Source: Neodontobutis hainanensis
Taxonomy: Eukaryota > Chordata > Actinopteri > Gobiiformes > Odontobutidae
Assembly: GCA_024349245.1 (NCBI GenBank)
Contig: JALDNG010000020.1
Span: 7,056,501-7,120,500, forward strand
Reading direction: 5' to 3'
DNA: 64,000 bases
This document shows positions 57,001 to 60,441 of this stretch, piece by piece (position 1 is the first letter of the stretch; each line of letters opens with the position of its first letter). Below the pieces are notes generated by a model. The model did no database searches. It was not told where the DNA came from and was given only the letters and a program-made list of their open reading frames with translations. The translations under genes and the position numbers were made by a program.

Positions 57001-60000
57001 ATTGTTTATTTGTTTGACAACTGCTGCCCTTATTTGATAAAAGCAACAACCCAACCCCCCCCAGCCTTCTTTTTCAGACAATCCAAAAGAGACACTTGTT
57101 TTTCAAAAGGCTCATTTTATTGAGCTGCTGTGATGGTTATAATTCATATCACATGATCACATCATTGCTGAGCACAACTTTCAATTCGAGGAACAAAATG
57201 CCAATTGTGATCACATGATTTACTATTTATAAGTCACACTAAAGGTCTATGTGCCAAGTTACTTTAATAAATAGCCTTTCAAAGGTTATACAATGATCCT
57301 GAAAAAAGCTCAAAGGCAAAACGGTGTTATTCTTTTAAATTATTAAGAGTAACATTTTAAATATATGGTAGAAATGTTCAAAATGCACAGGTAGTAAAAA
57401 AAAAAAAAGCTAATCAAATAGCATTACATCTGCTGGTGTTAGGTCATAGGTTTGGAAAAGCACAGCTGCAGCTGAGAGTGTGGTGTGACAAATTAATCTG
57501 AATAACATACTGTAAGCTGGTGAGACGCTCATGGGGCTCAAGTAGACGGACATGATTAGCCGTAGCCTGTAAGATTAATGAAGACCTTCACAGGGAGATT
57601 ATATTGACTGAAGCTGATTATGCTTGAGACCATTTATTCAGCAGAATATCATTAGAGATAGAACAATCCATATATCATATGCACCCTCAGCTCAGTTTCT
57701 ATTACAGCCGACTGCTCACTAAAACCCAGACTATATCCTGATCCACTGTTCGACATCAACCTTGACAAAGGTAAGTTACAGAGAAGCAGTGTTGATGCTT
57801 TATGATGTATAGTATTAATGTTGTCATGGCTTTTAATTGAGTGTGTGGAAATCTCTATCCATTAATCTAAAGTAGACAACATTATCCAGAGGGATGACAA
57901 GAGAGCAATGACAAGATACTTTGACTGGATTAAGTGTATCTGTAGCAGACATAATGGTAATATAAATTCTTTGTCACAGACTTTGACCTAAAAACACAGA
58001 CTTTTATTGTACTATATGTTCAACAATCTCGAAAAACACTAAATCCCACGGTGCTGATTAAACCGCTGATCAGTTTGAAAACTAAAGACTTAACAATGTG
58101 GCCAATTTTCACACATTTCTGCTTCATTCTGTAAGAATAAAGGAGTCTGTCAAAACTAAAGTTCTCCTGCCAGTAGGAGAAAGTTCATGAGTCTGCCAAG
58201 TGTTTTTATTCTGTTCTGGTTAGCCATACAAAATAATGCTGTGAATGCTTAATAATGCTTTATGTTTTCATTGACTAATCATTTGGAGAGACATCGTGCT
58301 CCAAATGTATAGGGCATGATATTAGCTTGGCTCTTAAGTGACTTTAAGAAAACGCTATATTTAAAATGTTTCCTTTTCTTTGTATAAATCTCAGAAATAC
58401 ATTTATGGTGTTGTTTCACATTGTCTTGCAAATACACATTTGTTTCCCATACAGTACATACCAGTCCTTGACAGTTCTCCTTTTTGCTTTGTGTGATTTT
58501 CATATCAGCAGAAATAAAAGCCACGAGACAGTAGAGAAAATAAAACAAAAGAAGGACCCATTGTGCTCATAGTGAACATTTTCCGAATATTCAGAGAACA
58601 GTGGGTCAATAATCCATTATAGCAGCTGTCATGTCAAAAGTATCATAATAGACAAAGACCACATCACACCTCAGGGAATTGCCGCACATTGCTCTTGCTT
58701 CTGATAACATTGAAAAGCTGTTCAAGTGCTGCACTCTTTCTAAAATATGACACATCTCTGATAGTTGTGAGTGTTAAAAGCATACTCAGCTCTTCCCACA
58801 TAAAAAAAAAACTAAAACTAAAGTGGACAGCCATTACTTTTACAGATTCTCTTTGTTACCTACATTAGTCACTTTTTGGATAATATGAACCACTTTCCCG
58901 TAACATACTATAACCTTCTGGTTTATCTGGATGCCTGGGTTGACCTCTACAGTGAGAAGTTCTCTCCTGTTGTTCTCACCCATGATCATTATTGTCTAAA
59001 GATATGAAACCTAAATTGTGTGTGTAAAAATGTGTTATCTCAAATCCATGTAAAAACACATTAAGCAAAGGAGACTCTGAAATTGGCAACCGAACTGAAA
59101 CAGAAAGACTAATTCATGGACTCCAACAGGCTAGCTCAAGAGGCATTTTTCTATTGGCTTGTGTTGTTTAAGAGGTTCTCTTTTCAAAGTTTAATTGGTC
59201 TTTAGAAAATTTGTTTTGCTGCCTATAAAAGTGTACATTTGTTCAAAGCCCATACAGTAAATGTGTCTGGCTTGTTTATTTTAAAAAGGCCAACTTGTTA
59301 AATAAAATTTGAGAATGCTTTTTTAAACTGTCAATATGTGTTTTATGTTGAAAAGGTTATTTCTACTTAGTGAAATTGTTCTGCACTTCCCAGCTACTGT
59401 TACTGACTAAATAAAAAGCACAATATTCCTTTCTAAATCACTTTAAACACCTGAAACAAAGAAATGCTATGTGGCTAAATGTTTGGTAGTTAGCTGAGTA
59501 ACTACCCAGAACTCTTAAACCTGAGGCAAACAGTGCTGTAAATAAAAGCTGTTGTCACACCTGAAAGTTTGCACTAAGAACTCACACTATTACTTATTCT
59601 ACAGATTTTGGAAAGCAGACAGACGTCGAGATTACTGTCGTCGTGACAACAGGGGGCATTGACTGCGTTTAATGTGTCTTTGCAGAGGTTTATTTTACAG
59701 TTGAACTGGAGAAATACAATAATCAGATGTATGGTCGACCATGTTGTTAATATAAAATACAAACAGCTGACACTTCAAATGCACTGTTTTAGACATTATT
59801 TGAAACGCTATAAGACTCATTAGGAAAATGTTGGCTTTACAGGATGCATTTGTTGACGCGTAGTGATAAATATAGATCCATACAAACGTAAAACTATGTA
59901 ATCTATGCGTTATTTGTGTTTCTAAACCCGACCGATATCCATTTACTTCCTTCATTTGCTCTTTATGTGTTGGACGTGACTTCCTGCATTTGGACCAAAG

Positions 60001-60381
60001 CTCCAAACAATCAGCAAAAGCACTTTCACACTTCAAACAAACCAGATCTTAGCTAAGTTTAGTCCAGACCGAGACCATTTCTTTACAGCTTAAGTATTAG
60101 ATCAGCAACTGTTCAATAAAGCTAAATATATTCAGAGTAAAAAAAATGAAGGATGTAGCGCATTGAGCCAAGCTGCTGTGTCACACCTGAAGCACTGGTA
60201 AAAGGACCAGGCACACAACCTTCAGTGTGAACAGGAACAACTAGTGACCTGCCAAGGGTCATCTTTAGTGTTGGACTATTTCTTATTTCTAAGCTATAGC
60301 TCTACTATACGTTCTGAAGGTCTTACCTGTAAGGCCACTGATGATAGAAAAGAGAAGCAACGGTTTCCATGGTGACCCCAT
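14184..60381 (-). CDS. cntn5: contactin-5, complete 23-exon coding region
   Basis: Spliced CDS, complement of join(14184..14287, 14662..14830, 15602..15714, 15877..16063, 16521..16630, 16760..16994, 22199..22269, 22968..23117, 24713..24871, 26655..26775, 27491..27666, 28021..28148, 30861..31005, 33494..33623, 33785..33921, 35041..35222, 39143..39245, 43415..43618, 48352..48447, 52479..52654, 52752..52875, 55633..55833, 60327..60381): 3276 nt, 1091 aa plus stop. All introns are GT-AG and every phase agrees. Order: signal peptide 1-18, Ser-rich linker, Ig1 (C116-C166), Ig2 (C210-C262), Ig3 (C315-C362), Ig4 (C404-C451), Ig5 (C494-C542), Ig6 (C584-C641), GPPGPPG hinge 660-666, FNIII 1-4 (W682, W785, W887, W985), hydrophobic GPI tail. 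Sequons at N131, N154, N390, N524, N531, N770, N807, N922 and N980. Known for the family: a GPI-anchored neuronal adhesion receptor, with PTPRG and Caspr4 reported as partners in mammals. Length, linker and segment identity favour contactin-5 over contactins 3, 4 and 6. Confidence 0.96.
14288..14661 (-). other. cntn5 intron 22
   Basis: 374-bp intron between the FNIII-4 exon and the GPI exon. I see no repeat or other feature in it. Confidence 0.85.
14662..14830 (-). CDS. cntn5: cntn5 exon 22: FNIII-4, remainder (aa 1002-1057)
   Basis: It encodes [16 protein letters not shown], a divergent middle, then [20 protein letters not shown] and QVRLVTSS. The Y-I-I-E-V-x-A-x-S-E-G-G-x-G-T pattern is the contactin FNIII-4 signature. 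Acceptor CCCGCCCACAG|GTG, donor TCTG|GTGAGC. Confidence 0.95.
14831..15601 (-). other. cntn5 intron 21
   Basis: 771-bp intron splitting FNIII-4. AT-rich, with no recognisable element. Confidence 0.85.
15602..15714 (-). CDS. cntn5: cntn5 exon 21: FNIII-4, start (aa 964-1001)
   Basis: It encodes [32 protein letters not shown] (W985) and VIGYM, with sequon N980-V-S. Acceptor TTCTTTCTATAG|CT, donor TACATG|GTAAAG, ending in phase 0. Confidence 0.93.
15877..16063 (-). CDS. cntn5: cntn5 exon 20: FNIII-3, remainder (aa 902-963)
   Basis: It encodes [11 protein letters not shown], then a lysine/glutamine-rich loop, sequon N922-[21 protein letters not shown] and [21 protein letters not shown] is a CNTN5-type segment. 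Acceptor CTTTTTTACAG|GTC, donor GCCC|GTGAGT. Confidence 0.95.
16064..16520 (-). other. cntn5 intron 19
   Basis: 457-bp intron splitting FNIII-3, beginning with the weak donor GTTTGC. No other feature seen. Confidence 0.85.
16521..16630 (-). CDS. cntn5: cntn5 exon 19: FNIII-3, start (aa 865-901)
   Basis: It encodes [25 protein letters not shown] (W887) and GRPRGYE. The donor is GAG|GTTTGC, which departs from the consensus at +3, +5 and +6 and is the weakest donor in the gene. Its position is nevertheless fixed, because the next exon begins with the residues expected after GYE. Acceptor CAAATACAG|AA. Confidence 0.93.
16760..16994 (-). CDS. cntn5: cntn5 exon 18: FNIII-2, remainder (aa 787-864)
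   Basis: The largest coding exon (235 nt). It encodes [33 protein letters not shown] with sequon N807, [19 protein letters not shown] and VVIIHSAEG. The FNIII signature Y-N-N-K-G-D-G-P is clear. Acceptor TTCTGATCATTTCAG|CC, donor GGGG|GTGAGT within a run of six G. Confidence 0.96.
17734..17762. repeat. poly-A tract
   Basis: 29 consecutive A on the + strand. No SINE head or LINE body is recognisable immediately upstream, so its origin is unclear. Confidence 0.9.
20385..20982. mobile_element. Tc1-like DNA transposon remnant with inverted arms, split by a SINE
   Basis: The right arm (about 20868-20982) reads TAGGCATTTTGTGCACATAG, then AAAAAGTCTTAGATC, AGTTCAGCTTATGAAAAATGG and ends TTTTTGTTCAGTATA. 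The left arm carries the inverted match in two pieces: CCATTTTTCATGAGCTGAAC (20401-20420), then, beyond the SINE, TCTAAGACTTTTTCTATGTA and CACAAAAAGGCCTATTTCT (about 20674-20717). The middle (AAAAGTGGCCTTTTATTGTG, CACCCCTGTGAGGTGGATGG) resembles the 3' region of a Tc1-like family I recall from fish genomes. No transposase ORF remains. The left outer terminus is not visible. Confidence 0.65.
20425..20640 (+). mobile_element. tRNA-derived SINE
   Basis: The head has pol III promoter boxes: A box TAGCTCAGTGG (20435-20445) and B box GGTTCAATCTC (20479-20489), 33 bp apart. The body contains CCTTGGGCAAGACACTTAAC and the tail AAAAGCGCAATATAAAG, features common in teleost SINEs. It has no intact tRNA cloverleaf 3' half, so it is not a tRNA gene. 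It interrupts the left arm of the Tc1-like remnant. A clean target-site duplication is not evident. Confidence 0.8.
22199..22269 (-). CDS. cntn5: cntn5 exon 17: FNIII-2, start (aa 763-786)
   Basis: A 71-nt exon encoding [20 protein letters not shown] and SWE (W785), with sequon N770-V-S. It ends in phase 0. The next exon lies 5.2 kb away, across the largest intron in the gene. Acceptor TTTCACACAG|TC, donor GGGAG|GTAAGG. Confidence 0.94.
22270..22967 (-). other. cntn5 intron 16
   Basis: 698-bp intron between FNIII-1 and FNIII-2. No repeat or other feature recognised. Confidence 0.85.
22968..23117 (-). CDS. cntn5: cntn5 exon 16: FNIII-1, second part (aa 713-762)
   Basis: It encodes [19 protein letters not shown], then [20 protein letters not shown] and VRTKEA. 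The Y-x-F-R-V-x-A-x-N-x-x-G-x-G-x-P-S pattern is the FNIII F-G strand signature. Acceptor GATGTCTGCAG|AC has a weak pyrimidine tract but is the only in-phase choice. Donor AAGCAG|GTAAAC. Confidence 0.95.
23118..24712 (-). other. cntn5 intron 15
   Basis: 1595-bp intron splitting FNIII-1. AT-rich, with no recognisable element. Confidence 0.85.
24713..24871 (-). CDS. cntn5: cntn5 exon 15: hinge and FNIII-1, first part (aa 660-712)
   Basis: It begins with the GPPGPPG hinge (660-666) that links the Ig and fibronectin halves of contactins, then [15 protein letters not shown] (W682), DNHSPIS and [14 protein letters not shown]. The match to mammalian CNTN5 is close throughout. Acceptor CCCCACAG|GTCC, donor AACAG|GTAATC. 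Confidence 0.95.
24872..26654 (-). other. cntn5 intron 14
   Basis: 1783-bp intron between the Ig6 exon and the hinge exon. It contains the GT microsatellite at 25819-25859; nothing else was recognised. Confidence 0.85.
25819..25859. repeat. (GT)n microsatellite, about 20 units
   Basis: Pure GT repeat of about 41 bp within intron 14, read as a CA repeat in the cntn5 transcript. It produces a spurious Val-Cys repeat ORF on the + strand. Confidence 0.97.
26655..26775 (-). CDS. cntn5: cntn5 exon 14: Ig6, second part (aa 620-659)
   Basis: It encodes [21 protein letters not shown] (closing C641) and [11 protein letters not shown], ending just before the hinge. The acceptor is TTGCAGCAG, a NAGNAG pair: exon start 26775 includes an extra Q, and start 26772 omits it. 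Donor TTCGAG|GTGAGT. Confidence 0.92.
26776..27490 (-). other. cntn5 intron 13, tandem donor and NAGNAG acceptor
   Basis: 715-bp intron splitting Ig6. Its donor side has two near-identical GTAAGAGC donors 12 nt apart, and its acceptor side is TTGCAGCAG. Four in-frame splice products are possible. No transposable element seen. Confidence 0.85.
27491..27666 (-). CDS. cntn5: cntn5 exon 13: Ig6, first part (aa 561-619)
   Basis: It encodes [20 protein letters not shown] (C584), the core QWFFNQRPI and GGHFEYIQT. Two tandem donors are present: ACA|GTAAGAGC (exon end 27491) and, 12 nt further, CAA|GTAAGAGC (exon end 27479). Both are phase 0. The first is chosen because it gives a product whose length here matches mammalian CNTN5. 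The second adds V-R-A-Q, and RAQ also occurs in the mammalian protein at this point, so the choice is not settled. Acceptor GTGCTTCCAG|AGG. Confidence 0.9.
27667..28020 (-). other. cntn5 intron 12
   Basis: 354-bp intron between Ig5 and Ig6. No feature recognised. Confidence 0.85.
28021..28148 (-). CDS. cntn5: cntn5 exon 12: Ig5, second part (aa 518-560)
   Basis: It encodes [19 protein letters not shown] (C542) and [11 protein letters not shown], closing Ig5. Sequons N524-N-T and N531-S-S are present. Acceptor CTTTTCTTACAG|GA, donor AAAAG|GTAAGT. The reading frame stays open into intron 11 upstream, which is incidental. Confidence 0.95.
28149..30860 (-). other. cntn5 intron 11
   Basis: 2.7-kb intron splitting Ig5. 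A short piece near 29125-29155 (CATCCCAAAGTGCTTCACAG) looks like the end of a dispersed fish repeat. 30165-30420 is a candidate conserved element. The rest shows nothing recognisable. Confidence 0.75.
30861..31005 (-). CDS. cntn5: cntn5 exon 11: Ig5, first part (aa 470-517)
   Basis: It encodes [19 protein letters not shown] and [22 protein letters not shown], giving the first Ig5 cysteine (C494) and the core tryptophan. Acceptor TTACTTCCACAG|CA, donor AAAAG|GTACTT. Confidence 0.95.
31006..33493 (-). other. cntn5 intron 10
   Basis: 2.5-kb intron between Ig4 and Ig5. It contains a 96-codon minus-strand ORF (31738-32028) with a hydrophobic stretch near its start, discussed as a weak finding. 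No transposable element recognised. Confidence 0.8.
33494..33623 (-). CDS. cntn5: cntn5 exon 10: Ig4, second part (aa 427-469)
   Basis: It encodes [16 protein letters not shown] and the closing motif D-S-G-M-Y-Q-C (C451), then [17 protein letters not shown], the typical contactin Ig4 G strand leading to Ig5. Acceptor TTTCCGTTACAG|GCT. The donor is TTAG|GTAGTA, somewhat weak at +4 to +6 but the only one that keeps phase with exon 11. Confidence 0.95.
33785..33921 (-). CDS. cntn5: cntn5 exon 9: Ig4, first part (aa 381-426)
   Basis: It encodes [15 protein letters not shown] then [17 protein letters not shown] with the first Ig4 cysteine (C404) and core tryptophan. N390-D-T is a glycosylation sequon. 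The exon ends in phase 0 at ...LTSQ. Acceptor TTTTTTCTCAG|CC, donor TCCCAG|GTACCC. The 161-bp intron 9 separates it from exon 10. Confidence 0.95.
33922..35040 (-). other. cntn5 intron 8
   Basis: 1.1-kb intron between Ig3 and Ig4. A 195-codon minus-strand ORF (34273-34860) spans about half of it; I recognise no family in that ORF. Confidence 0.8.
35041..35222 (-). CDS. cntn5: cntn5 exon 8: Ig3, second part (aa 320-380)
   Basis: It encodes N-P-V-P-T-I-T-W (W327), then [15 protein letters not shown] and the closing motif D-S-G-T-Y-E-C (C362), ending LQVY. The pattern is a complete I-set C'-to-G strand half. Acceptor TTTCTTGTAG|TCC, donor TACA|GTGAGT. Confidence 0.96.
35223..39142 (-). other. 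cntn5 intron 7
   Basis: 3.9-kb intron splitting Ig3. It contains a SINE head fragment (36278-36356) and a stretch at 37960-38420 that looks like a candidate conserved element. Otherwise AT-rich without recognisable features. Confidence 0.8.
36278..36356 (-). mobile_element. tRNA-derived SINE head fragment
   Basis: On the minus strand it reads CAGTGGTTAGCGAGAAG, then GGTTCGATTCC (B box, complement of 36315-36325), then GGCCTTTCCCTGTGGAGTTT. This is the head and proximal body of the same type of teleost repeat as the copy at 46856-47235. Only about 80 bp is preserved. Confidence 0.6.
39143..39245 (-). CDS. cntn5: cntn5 exon 7: Ig3, first part (aa 286-319)
   Basis: It encodes [15 protein letters not shown] and the first Ig3 cysteine in VRLECFALG (C315). 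The codon for N320 is split by the next intron (AA|T). Acceptor CTTTTCTAG|GTGT, donor GGAAA|GTAAGT. Confidence 0.95.
39246..43414 (-). other. cntn5 intron 6
   Basis: 4.2-kb intron between Ig2 and Ig3. AT-rich with no element I can name. A more GC-balanced stretch near 41640-42070 stands out from its surroundings but has no recognised identity. Confidence 0.75.
43415..43618 (-). CDS. cntn5: cntn5 exon 6: Ig2, second part (aa 218-285)
   Basis: It encodes [10 protein letters not shown], then [10 protein letters not shown], then the strand NLYISKVQ and the closing D-V-G-S-Y-I-C (C262), ending in [11 protein letters not shown] before Ig3. The segment is almost identical to remembered mammalian CNTN5 and is the strongest single diagnostic stretch. 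The preceding intron contains the RTE LINE and a SINE in antisense or unrelated orientation. Acceptor GTGCTCTTTCAG|AG, donor GATG|GTAAGC. Confidence 0.96.
44093..44160 (+). repeat. dispersed repeat fragment (SINE/LINE tail type)
   Basis: AATTTATTTCTATAGCACAT followed by CCTAAAGTGCTGTACAGG is a pattern I recall from dispersed teleost repeats (tails shared by some SINEs and L2-like LINEs). Only a short piece is present. Family assignment is uncertain. Confidence 0.45.
44638..46244 (+). mobile_element. RTE/Rex3-like LINE, 5'-truncated and internally deleted
   Basis: GC-rich block antisense to cntn5. It encodes, in broken frames, the end of an AP-endonuclease domain (TDHHLVV, D codon at 44761) in 44644-45066, a charged linker in 45045-45311, and reverse-transcriptase start through motif A (FVDLEKAFD) in 45542-45990. 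It then jumps at about 45990-46005 to the extreme C-terminus ([32 protein letters not shown]), so the RT catalytic F-A-D-D region is absent. A nonsense codon lies at 45516-45518. The short 3' tail ends in ATGG repeats, as described for Rex3. Flanked by the 10-bp duplication GGTTTGAAAC (44628-44637, 46245-46254). It cannot be autonomous. Confidence 0.88.
44644..46216 (+). pseudogene. LINE ORF2-type polyprotein remnant
   Basis: Coding remains of the RTE-like element, in at least three open segments (44644-45066, 45045-45311, 45542-46216) separated by frameshifts and stops. The last segment is 224 codons long. It contains RT fingers/palm up to motif A fused in frame to the polyprotein C-terminus after an internal deletion. 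It lacks the N-terminal endonuclease residues and RT motifs B onward, so no enzymatic activity is expected. Confidence 0.85.
46856..47235 (+). mobile_element. tRNA-derived SINE / composite dispersed repeat
   Basis: The head has an A-box-like GAGTGGTTAGCGCC and a B-box-like GAGTTCAAACC (46910-46920). The body has TCTGCATGTCCTCC, CGGGTACTTCGGCTTCCTCC, CCAAAGACATGCATGTT and CCAGGGTGTACCCCACC, a well-known teleost repeat body. The tail is AATAAATGAATGAATGA. It is on the strand opposite cntn5. No intact tRNA fold, so not a tRNA gene. Confidence 0.8.
48352..48447 (-). CDS. cntn5: cntn5 exon 5: Ig2, first part (aa 186-217)
   Basis: A short 96-nt exon with the segment [13 protein letters not shown], containing the first Ig2 cysteine (C210), followed by TPPPHSP. 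This segment is nearly identical to mammalian CNTN5. In the family, Ig1-Ig4 form a horseshoe, and Ig2-Ig3 of contactins 3-6 contact the carbonic-anhydrase-like domain of PTPRG. Acceptor TTCTTCTGCAG|AT, donor CACCAG|GTAAAA. Confidence 0.94.
48448..52478 (-). other. cntn5 intron 4
   Basis: 4-kb intron between Ig1 and Ig2. It contains the hAT-like MITE (50536-50984). The remainder is AT-rich without recognisable features. Confidence 0.8.
50536..50984. mobile_element. hAT-type non-autonomous transposon (MITE)
   Basis: The ends are inverted: left AGAGCTGCAACAACTAATCA, right (complement) TGGGGCTGCAACTAACAATT, the typical GGGCTGCAACTAA hAT terminus. Both ends continue into TAATCxATTA-rich subterminal sequence. 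Flanks share CAACCAAAT (50527-50535 and 50985-50993), which contains an 8-bp hAT target-site duplication. About 449 bp, with no transposase ORF. Confidence 0.82.
52479..52654 (-). CDS. cntn5: cntn5 exon 4: Ig1, second half (aa 127-185)
   Basis: It starts with the Ig core tryptophan (W128), then NGTELD, the DYRYSFIEG strand, and the closing motif D-Y-G-K-Y-Q-C (C166). Two N-glycosylation sequons are visible (N131-G-T, N154-A-S). The end ([10 protein letters not shown]) leads into Ig2. Acceptor CTTTTTTTCTCAG|C, donor GCAT|GTGAGT. Confidence 0.95.
52752..52875 (-). CDS. cntn5: cntn5 exon 3: Ig1, first half (aa 86-126)
   Basis: The exon begins with an acidic stretch then [10 protein letters not shown] and carries the first Ig1 cysteine (C116) in the context [11 protein letters not shown], a standard Ig B-strand followed by the G-N-P turn seen in contactin Ig domains. 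Acceptor TTCTTCCAG|AAAG and donor TACAG|GTGCC. The following intron is only 97 bp, so exons 3 and 4 form a tight pair splitting Ig1. Confidence 0.95.
52876..55632 (-). other. cntn5 intron 2
   Basis: 2.8-kb intron between the linker exon and Ig1. It contains the trinucleotide repeat at 53964-54032 and a C-rich, GC-elevated patch at 55255-55450 of unknown origin. Nothing else recognised. Confidence 0.8.
53964..54032. repeat. (ACT)n trinucleotide repeat flanked by AAT repeats
   Basis: About 20 ACT/CTG-related triplets followed by AAT/AATAAT units. It reads as poly-Thr on the + strand and poly-Ser on the minus strand, but sits in an intron, so these ORFs are artefacts. Confidence 0.95.
55633..55833 (-). 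CDS. cntn5: cntn5 exon 2: serine-rich linker before Ig1 (aa 19-85)
   Basis: This exon encodes a 67-residue extracellular linker between the signal peptide and Ig1. It contains YAAVLRMK followed by a run of serines, an RSRPR basic patch, and an acidic end (EDYMSE). It has no cysteine and no Ig fold. Mammalian contactin-5 has an equivalent linker with YAAxLRxK and a serine run, while other contactins begin Ig1 much sooner after the signal peptide, so this exon is diagnostic for CNTN5. Acceptor TTTTGTAG|AC and donor GAAG|GTAAAG are clear. Confidence 0.9.
56785..56815 (+). repeat. dispersed repeat fragment
   Basis: ATTTTATTTATATAGCACAA resembles the AATTTATTTCTATAGCACAT fragment at 44093 and the complement of the SINE tail at 20605-20630. 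It is very short and so weakly supported. Confidence 0.35.
59552..60242. mobile_element. possible non-autonomous DNA transposon
   Basis: The left end CTGTTGTCACACCTGAAAGT and the complement of the right end, CTGTTCACACTGAAGGTTG, form an imperfect inverted repeat of about 20 bp. The interior contains GACCGAGACC and AAAGCACTTTCACAC, patterns I associate with dispersed fish elements. No transposase and no clear target-site duplication. It would end about 85 bp from the exon 1 donor. Confidence 0.35.
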
Positions 60382-60441
60382 ACTTGTTGAAGAGGGTCCC
60401 TTCTGCAGTGTTAGCAGATCCGCTTCTTCATTAAAGCTGTA
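60327..60441 (-). CDS. cntn5: cntn5 exon 1: 5' UTR end, start codon and signal peptide
   Basis: Coding part is 60327-60381 (residues 1-18 plus one base). The ATG at 60381-60379 has A at -3 and G at +4, a good Kozak context. The product is M-G-S-P-W-K followed by a hydrophobic core ([12 protein letters not shown]), a typical signal peptide for entry into the ER. The donor is ACAG|GTAAGA at 60326. Upstream, a T-rich stretch ends in two possible acceptors, so the exon starts at 60441 or 60436. The 5' UTR is therefore split and the promoter lies further up. Met start and the W-K dipeptide resemble mammalian CNTN5. Confidence 0.9.

Larger units (their letters stand above)
55834..60326 (-). other. 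cntn5 intron 1 (coding)
   Basis: 4.5-kb intron between the signal-peptide exon and the linker exon. It contains a dispersed-repeat fragment (56785-56815) and a possible DNA transposon (59552-60242) close to the exon 1 donor. Otherwise no recognised feature. Confidence 0.8.
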
